Of a DNA stretch of 33,576 nt, positions 28,811 to 33,576 are shown piece by piece; the stretch's first letter is position 1, and every line of letters begins with the position of its first letter. The notes beneath the pieces were generated by a model. The model was not told where the DNA came from. It was given only the letters and a program-made list of their open reading frames with translations, and ran no database searches. Source of the DNA: Myxococcales bacterium. GTDB taxonomy: Bacteria; Myxococcota; Myxococcia; Myxococcales; Myxococcaceae. The stretch covers positions 1-33,576 of the forward strand of contig JAUXRI010000299.1 in the NCBI GenBank assembly GCA_030681895.1, read 5' to 3'. The translations under genes and the position numbers were made by a program.

Positions 28811-31198
28811 CTACTGACAGGTCGACCCGCTGATGACGCCGCTGCAGCAGTTGTTCGAGCTGCCGCAGTTGAACCCACCTCGAGGAATGCAGCCGCTGAT
28901 GACGCACCGGCAGACGCTCCCCGAGCCGCACGTCAGCGTCGGCGTCGCGTTGCAGCAGGGCGTACTCCCGTTGCAGCCCTGCATGTACCCGGCGCACGGG
29001 TTGGTGGCGGTGACGGTGGTGCCGGCGTCTCCGTAGCTCGCCGACGTCGCCGTGATGGGCGCCAGGCCCGCGGTGCCCTTGCGCCAGATGAAGTTCACCG
29101 ACGTCGCGCCGTTGGGAATCGTCACGTTCACGCTGTTCGCCAGCGCTGCGCAGTTGGCCGTCGCGTTGCCGACGAAGACCGCGCCGACGGGGTTGCCGAC
29201 GACCGTGACGGGGGTCGACATGACGGCTGGCGTGGTGACGCCCGCGTCGCTCACCAGCACGACGGAGCCCGAGTAGCAGAGGTTCGTCGTGCCGCTGTAC
29301 GCCCCGCTGAACCGAATGGCCGCTGGCGCGGGGTTCGTCATCGTGACGTTCTGCTGGGCCGACAGCCCTCCGAACGTCGAGTTCGCCCGCACGGTCACGC
29401 TCGCCGCAGTGTCTTCGCGGAAGACGAAGTCGGTCTGCGAGGCGTTCGCGGGTACCGCGACGGAGAACACCGGCGGCCCGCCACACCCACCGTCGACCCA
29501 GAACTGGGCGCCAGAGAAGTTCATCGTGGTGGGCACTCCTGTGACGGTGGGCAGCCCCGCGTCGTCGACGAAGCGCACGCTCGCCGGGTAGCAGACGCCT
29601 CGCACGCCAGTGGTGGGAACGTTGAGCAGTTGGAGCGCCGTGGGTCGAGTCCCCGTGACGATGACGGTGGAGGACGTCATGCCGAGCGACGGCTCGCTCG
29701 CGGTGAGCAGGTACGTGCCGGCATCAGCGGTGATGCGAAGGCCGAGCGCGACCGAGCTGACACCCGCGGCCGGCGTGAGCTGGGTGATGGGCGCTCCGAC
29801 GCAGTTGGCGGCGCGGTAGACGACGTCGGGTGAGCCGCCGAGCGTGATGGTCTCTCCACCGTCGAAGGGTTCGGCCGCGTTGAGCGCGTCAACCTTGTTC
29901 ACGTTCACGCCGGTGATGCAGGTGTCCGAGAAGCCCTGGGTCGAGAGCGGCGTGAGCGTCAGCCGGAGCGGAGCGACCCGGAGCCGGAGTGCATGGCTGT
30001 TGGCGACGCCCGATGGGGTGAGAACTCCGACGATCGAGAAGTTTCCGCCGGTCATCGAGCGGAACGAGAACGGCACCGCGGCGCTGTCGGGGTACGGAAC
30101 GCCGAGGTTGCTGGTCGAGGGGCCGGAGCAGTCGACCGACGCGAAGAGCTCGGCGGCCGGGGTCGAGCTGAGGACGAGCGTCTGCCCGCGGCGGTAGAGG
30201 AGGTTGCCGTACGCGTCTCGCGCCGCGACGGTGCCGGGCACGCAGTCGCCGACCTGCGCGACGGGCGGCATGGTGAAGGTGACCGTCTGCGGACTGTTGG
30301 AGCGGATGTCGGTGGGCAACGCGACGGTGCCGAACTGCGGGTGCGTGGCGGTGAGCGTGGTCGGGCCGATGCGGGTCGAGGCGAGGAAGACTCCGGCTGG
30401 CGTGCTGCTGGGCACGAGGACGGTTGAAGTGGTGTTGCTGCAGGTGCTGAGGGTCGAGAAGCGAACGCCAGCGTCGGCCGGGAGCGAGACCGAGACGCTC
30501 CAGGGAGCGCCGGGCGCGGTGGGGAACCCGCCGTCGGCTGAGCGCACCGAGAGCTCGTAGCGGGTGCAGCTGCCGACCGCGGGGAAGTTGAACTCGGCCC
30601 AGGCGAGGCGATCGGGGTCGGGCGGCGCGCCACCCGCTGTTCCACCGGCCATGCCGCCTGATGCGCCGCCAGCCGTTCCACCTGATGCGCCGCCGGAGCT
30701 TCCACCTGAAGAGCCACCAGCCGTTCCACCTGACGCGCCGCCGGAGCTTCCACCTGAGGAGCCACCAGCCGTTCCACCTGACGCGCCGCCGGACGAGCCG
30801 CCTGATGCGCCGCCGGCCGTTCCACCCGATGCGCCGCCAGCCGTTCCACCTGATGCGCCGCCGGAGCTTCCGCCACCAGCCATTCCACCGGCGTCTCCGC
30901 CAGCCGTGCCGCCTGCGCTTCCACCCGCATCGCCGCCTGCGCTTCCACCCGCATCGCCACCAGCAAAGCCGCCCGCGCTTCCACCTGCGTCCCCGCCGCC
31001 CGAACCGCCGGCAACACCACCCGCCGCTCCGCCCGCGAGTCCACCCGACGCGCCGCCAGCGGTCGAGCCACCAGCGACCGCGGAGCCACCTGCTGAGCTG
31101 CCGCCACCGCCGGCCATCCCACCGTCATCCGACGCGACGCCCATCGGACAGCCAGACAGACAGAGGGCTACGAGCGCCGCCGTGAGGACCTGCTTCAT
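28811..31198 (-). CDS. Gly-rich lipoprotein with tandem Ig-like domains and Cys-rich C-terminus
   Basis: This is a 795-residue surface lipoprotein. Start ATG 31198 has GGGAG about 8 nt upstream and gives MKQVLTAALVALCLSGC with lipobox LSGC. Residues 27-191 are an uninterrupted Gly/Ser/Ala linker (GGASGGTAGGSSGGS units). The next 550 residues contain about five domains of roughly 100 residues. Each starts near a cysteine, as in CVPGTVAARDAYGNLLY, CITGVNVNKVD, CYPASVRFVDDAGLP and CYSGSVVLVSDAGV, and closes near a second one, suggesting disulfide-pinned Ig-like folds. The last 60 residues are Cys-rich (GCNGSTPCCNATPTLTCGSG and CNCC-like spacing), resembling a small knotted cap. The stop abuts the stop of the topoisomerase-RecQ gene with no base between. 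An adhesin or structural role is inference. Confidence 0.87.
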   Translation of the reverse strand: MKQVLTAALVALCLSGCPMGVASDDGGMAGGGGSSAGGSAVAGGSTAGGASGGLAGGAAGGVAGGSGGGDAGGSAGGFAGGDAGGSAGGDAGGSAGGTAGGDAGGMAGGGSSGGASGGTAGGASGGTAGGASGGSSGGASGGTAGGSSGGSSGGASGGTAGGSSGGSSGGASGGTAGGASGGMAGGTAGGAPPDPDRLAWAEFNFPAVGSCTRYELSVRSADGGFPTAPGAPWSVSVSLPADAGVRFSTLSTCSNTTSTVLVPSSTPAGVFLASTRIGPTTLTATHPQFGTVALPTDIRSNSPQTVTFTMPPVAQVGDCVPGTVAARDAYGNLLYRRGQTLVLSSTPAAELFASVDCSGPSTSNLGVPYPDSAAVPFSFRSMTGGNFSIVGVLTPSGVANSHALRLRVAPLRLTLTPLSTQGFSDTCITGVNVNKVDALNAAEPFDGGETITLGGSPDVVYRAANCVGAPITQLTPAAGVSSVALGLRITADAGTYLLTASEPSLGMTSSTVIVTGTRPTALQLLNVPTTGVRGVCYPASVRFVDDAGLPTVTGVPTTMNFSGAQFWVDGGCGGPPVFSVAVPANASQTDFVFREDTAASVTVRANSTFGGLSAQQNVTMTNPAPAAIRFSGAYSGTTNLCYSGSVVLVSDAGVTTPAVMSTPVTVVGNPVGAVFVGNATANCAALANSVNVTIPNGATSVNFIWRKGTAGLAPITATSASYGDAGTTVTATNPCAGYMQGCNGSTPCCNATPTLTCGSGSVCRCVISGCIPRGGFNCGSSNNCCSGVISGSTCQ
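30626..31120. repeat. Tandem repeats coding for the Gly-rich linker
   Basis: This is the DNA for about 165 residues of Gly/Ser/Ala. Within it a 16-residue (48-bp) unit, GASGGTAGGSSGGSSG, repeats with high DNA identity around 30690-30800. Such arrays change length easily by slippage. The antisense strand reads as a spurious Pro-rich frame. Confidence 0.8.
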
Positions 31199-31321
31199 GT
31201 GGAGATCTCCCGATCGCGACGCCCGAAGGCTCATCGTACGTCGGGAGCTCGACGGTGATTCACGCCGCCGTCGTTGGACCTTGCTGCGCCGGCACTGCCG
31301 AGCCCCGACAGCCCGAAAGTC

Positions 31322-31367
31322 GAAGGCCCTGACCCCATTCGGTTTCCCGAACAGAATCAGGGCCTTC
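31322..31367 (-). terminator. Hairpin downstream of the tRNA-Pro fragment
   Basis: An 11-bp perfect inverted repeat (GAAGGCCCTGA/TCAGGGCCTTC) encloses a second 5-bp stem (TTCGG/CCGAA). It lies 6 nt beyond the tRNA fragment's 3' end on the minus strand and is followed by only a short T run (ACTTTC). It fits the native terminator of the original tRNA-Pro gene. It could also act on readthrough from the right. Confidence 0.6.
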
Positions 31368-31372
31368 CATCA

Positions 31373-31415
<43 letters not shown>

Positions 31416-31550
31416 ATCCTGACAAGCGCCTTCCCCTGGGTCCACGGCGTAATATCGCGTCATTGTCTGTAATTGATTCAGGGGGTTCCGCGAAGACGAA
31501 GCGTCAGTCGCGGTCTCCAGATTCCATTTCCTCTCCAAAAACGAATTCGA
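31416..31550. other. Lower-GC junction between the tRNA fragment and the excisionase-like gene
   Basis: These 135 bp contain AT-richer stretches (gtaatatcgcgtcattgtct-like and ccaaaaacgaattcga) unlike the chromosome around them. I see no gene in it. If the tRNA fragment is an attachment site, integrase and excisionase arm sites would be expected here, but none can be named. Confidence 0.4.
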
Positions 31551-31751
31551 ATGCTGCGCCGGTACTGCGAGCTTTGGAGGGCTTCCCGGCCTTCCTTCCT
31601 GACCGTGAAAGAGGCGGCGAAGGTTCTGAGCGTGTGCAGGGCCACGGTGTACTCGCTCGTGGACAAGAAACTGGTGACGCACGTGAAGGTGCTGGGCGCG
31701 ATTCGTATCGAGCGGGAATCGCTGGCTCGATACCTGTCGAGGGGCCAGTGA
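31551..31751 (+). CDS. Excisionase-like helix-turn-helix protein
   Basis: This is a 66-residue DNA-binding protein of the excisionase/MerR-like HTH_17 type. The motif runs FLTVKEAAKVLSVCRATVYS, then LVDKKLVTHVKVLGAIRIERESLARYL: a first helix, a turn, a recognition helix starting ATVYSLV, then the wing strand and the RIERESLARYL helix typical of the family. Start ATG 31551 is chosen over the TTG-initiated frame from 31473 because the extra residues show no domain. There is no good ribosome-binding site. It lies 136 bp from the broken end of the tRNA-Pro fragment, where integrative elements usually keep their integrase and excisionase genes. No integrase is present in the window. The stop is 5 nt from the stop of the convergent cyclase gene. 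A regulator unrelated to excision is possible. Confidence 0.75.
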   Translation: MLRRYCELWRASRPSFLTVKEAAKVLSVCRATVYSLVDKKLVTHVKVLGAIRIERESLARYLSRGQ

Positions 31752-31756
31752 GGTCG

Positions 31757-33576
31757 CTACTTCTTCAGGTTGCGAATGGGGTCGATCAGCGACACCGGCT
31801 CCCACTGCGCCGACTCGGAGCGCAGACGCAGCGCGAGCGACGGCCCGTCGTCGGGGACCAATTGAAGCGCCGCGTCGAGCAATCGTGTCGCCTCCGTCGG
31901 CTTGCGCTGCCGCCACGCCTCGAGCGCCTGCGCGTACAGCTCTCGGAGCCTCGTCTGCGTCGCCGTGAGCTGCCCTGGGCGACCCATCACCTCGAACACG
32001 GGGATGATCTCCTGCTTACCGGCGACGCGCACCGAGTCGAGCTCGCGCACCTCGACCTTTCCCTGAACCCGACGCGCCGTCTCAGGCCCGACGAGAATCG
32101 AGGTGCCGAAGGCCTTGTTTGCCGCCTCCAGCCGCGCCGCCAGGTTCATGCCGTCGCCGATGGCGGTGTAATCGGTGAGCTGCTCCGAGCCGAAATTGCC
32201 AACGAGCAGCGAGTCGGTGTTGAGACCAATACGCGTCGAGATGTCGGGCAGGCCTTCGCTCGCGAACTCGGCGTTGAGCGCCTTCAGTGCCTGCTGCACT
32301 TCGAGCGCTGCGAGGCAGGCGCGCACGGCATGATCCGCCATCGGCACCGGAGCGCCGAAGAGCGCCACCACCGCGTCGCCGATGTACTTGTCGATGCAGG
32401 CGCCCTGGTCGAAGAGCACCTTCGTCACGCGCGTCAGGTAGACGTTGAGCACTCGCTTCAACACCTCAGGCTTGTCACGCAGCGCCTCAGAGAAGCTCGA
32501 GAAGCCCTTGATGTCGGAGAAGAAGACCGTGATGTCCTGGACCTTCGCGTCGAGGGCGCGCAGGTCTTTTCCTTCGACGAGCTGGTCGACGAGCTGGCGC
32601 TCCATGTAACGGCCGAATGTCTCGCGCAGCAGCACCTTGTCCTTCGAGACCGCCACTCTGTTCGCGACGGCCGACAGCGCGCCGGAGACGAGCGGCGCGA
32701 GGAGGAGCCCCAGCGCTGGCAGCAGCATTCCAGTCGTCATCACTGTCATCCCGGCTCCAAACCAACAGGCCACGGCGAGCGCGAGCGGCACGCCGACCTC
32801 GACCACCGCTCGCCGCGAACGTGTCACGAGCCATGCCGTGAGCGCGCCTAGCACCGCTGCGAAGAGCCACGACGCCCAGGGCGGAGGCGAGCGCAGGAAG
32901 GCGCCGTCACCGAGCAGCGCGTCGAGCTCCGTGGCGTGCTTGGCCACGCCTGGCGTCGCGCGCTCGAAGGGCGTTGCACGCACGTCGGCGGTGCCGAGCG
33001 CGAAGCCCGCGAGGACGATGACGCGCCCCTCGAATCGCTCGCGCGGAAGCCGGGGCGGTGTGTTCGGCAGGTCGTCGATCACGCTCGAGAGGCTGACCGT
33101 GTCGAAGCGCGATTGGAGGCGGCCCCGGTAGTCGAGCCGGGCGGCGCCATCGACGTCGAGCGGAATGGTGCGTGCTCCGAGTTCGAGCGTGCCCGGAGTG
33201 AGGCGCGCGGTCGTCTTCGCCAGGTGGGCGGCTACGGCGAGCGCGAGCGTCGGCCATGGGCCGTTTTCGTCGCTGCGCGCGAAGGCGCTGCGGCGCAGCA
33301 CACCGTCGGGGTCGGCCTCGGCGTCGAGCAGGCCCCACGCGCTGACGGCTGTCGCGAGGGCTGGGCTCGGGGGCTGTGGGCGAAGCGGAACGCGCGAGGT
33401 CGTCACGCCCTGCTCGTCGTGGCGGTCGAGCCGGTCGAGCGCCTGCGCGGTCACGCCATCGAGAAGCAGCGGCGTGCGGAGCGCTCCGGCCCAGGCCACG
33501 AGCGAGTCAGGGGGGGCAGTCGGGCGCGAGCCCTCGTGCGGGAGGAGCGGCGCGCTGGCGGTGGTGGACAGGCCCG
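31757..33576 (-). CDS. CHASE2-domain adenylate cyclase, N-terminus off the right edge
   Basis: 605 residues are visible and the frame is open at the window end. The first 230 or so match the second part of a CHASE2 sensor: FEGRVIVLAGFALGTADVRA, ATPGVAKHATELDALLGDGA. Three membrane helices follow (about residues 232-251, 256-273 and 276-298). The class III cyclase domain has metal-binding Asp354 in FFSDIKGF and Asp400 in IDKYIGDAVVALFG. Lys396 and Asp468 (in LTDYTAIGD) are the adenine-specifying pair, and Asn477 and Arg481 (MNLAAR) are the transition-state residues. This set predicts ATP to cAMP. The last 70 residues are helical and TPR-like. It is an inner-membrane sensor with periplasmic CHASE2 and cytoplasmic catalysis. 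The signal sensed is unknown. Confidence 0.93.
   Translation of the reverse strand, partial: GLSTTASAPLLPHEGSRPTAPPDSLVAWAGALRTPLLLDGVTAQALDRLDRHDEQGVTTSRVPLRPQPPSPALATAVSAWGLLDAEADPDGVLRRSAFARSDENGPWPTLALAVAAHLAKTTARLTPGTLELGARTIPLDVDGAARLDYRGRLQSRFDTVSLSSVIDDLPNTPPRLPRERFEGRVIVLAGFALGTADVRATPFERATPGVAKHATELDALLGDGAFLRSPPPWASWLFAAVLGALTAWLVTRSRRAVVEVGVPLALAVACWFGAGMTVMTTGMLLPALGLLLAPLVSGALSAVANRVAVSKDKVLLRETFGRYMERQLVDQLVEGKDLRALDAKVQDITVFFSDIKGFSSFSEALRDKPEVLKRVLNVYLTRVTKVLFDQGACIDKYIGDAVVALFGAPVPMADHAVRACLAALEVQQALKALNAEFASEGLPDISTRIGLNTDSLLVGNFGSEQLTDYTAIGDGMNLAARLEAANKAFGTSILVGPETARRVQGKVEVRELDSVRVAGKQEIIPVFEVMGRPGQLTATQTRLRELYAQALEAWRQRKPTEATRLLDAALQLVPDDGPSLALRLRSESAQWEPVSLIDPIRNLKK

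Overview
The window is high-GC DNA from what looks like a member of the Myxococcota (myxobacteria and relatives). This is inferred from content, not from a marker gene. The signs are many secreted lipoproteins with Gly-Gly-Ser/Ala or Asp-Ala-Gly linkers, a collagen-like lipoprotein, an ECF sigma factor fused to an AgmX/PglI-type tail, a TIGR02996-type protein and a CHASE2 adenylate cyclase. I support 21 protein genes and one tRNA fragment. Coding density is high. The only gene-free stretch over 300 bp is 31199-31550, which holds the tRNA fragment.

Layout. 1-2017 (minus strand): a lipoprotein, then an STM4012-family radical SAM enzyme running off the left edge. 2202-3278 (plus): a PPK2 polyphosphate kinase. 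3307-9860 (minus): an ECF sigma/transmembrane/AgmX-tail fusion, then a giant lipoprotein of 19 tandem 8-cysteine modules, then a lipoprotein gene that appears broken by a one-base frameshift. 9927-14037 (plus): a UvrD/HelD-like superfamily 1 helicase with a CBM9/DUF5916-like outer-membrane protein 1 nt behind it. 14063-15551: a small membrane protein divergent from an AraC-family regulator, the pair bracketed by a 17-bp direct repeat. 15552-21144 (minus): two small unknown proteins, a TIGR02996-type protein, a collagen-like lipoprotein and another lipoprotein, possibly co-transcribed. 21282-24148 (plus): two coupled lipoprotein genes. 24239-28810 (plus): a 1523-residue topoisomerase III-RecQ helicase fusion. 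28811-31198 (minus): a Gly-rich lipoprotein with Ig-like repeats. 31322-31751: the 3' half of a tRNA-Pro gene with a hairpin behind it, next to a small excisionase-like gene. 31757-33576 (minus): a CHASE2 adenylate cyclase running off the right edge.

The strongest candidate for something unusual is the topoisomerase III-RecQ fusion. It joins in one chain two enzymes that normally cooperate as separate proteins to resolve double Holliday junctions and catenated DNA, here with a roughly 245-residue disordered linker. Second is the tRNA-Pro 3' half with an excisionase-like gene, which reads as the scar or one end of an integrative element. Third is the membrane-tethered sigma factor directly upstream of genes for secreted Cys-rich and Gly-rich lipoproteins. 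Eight of the 21 protein genes encode predicted lipoproteins, so much of the window is devoted to the cell surface.
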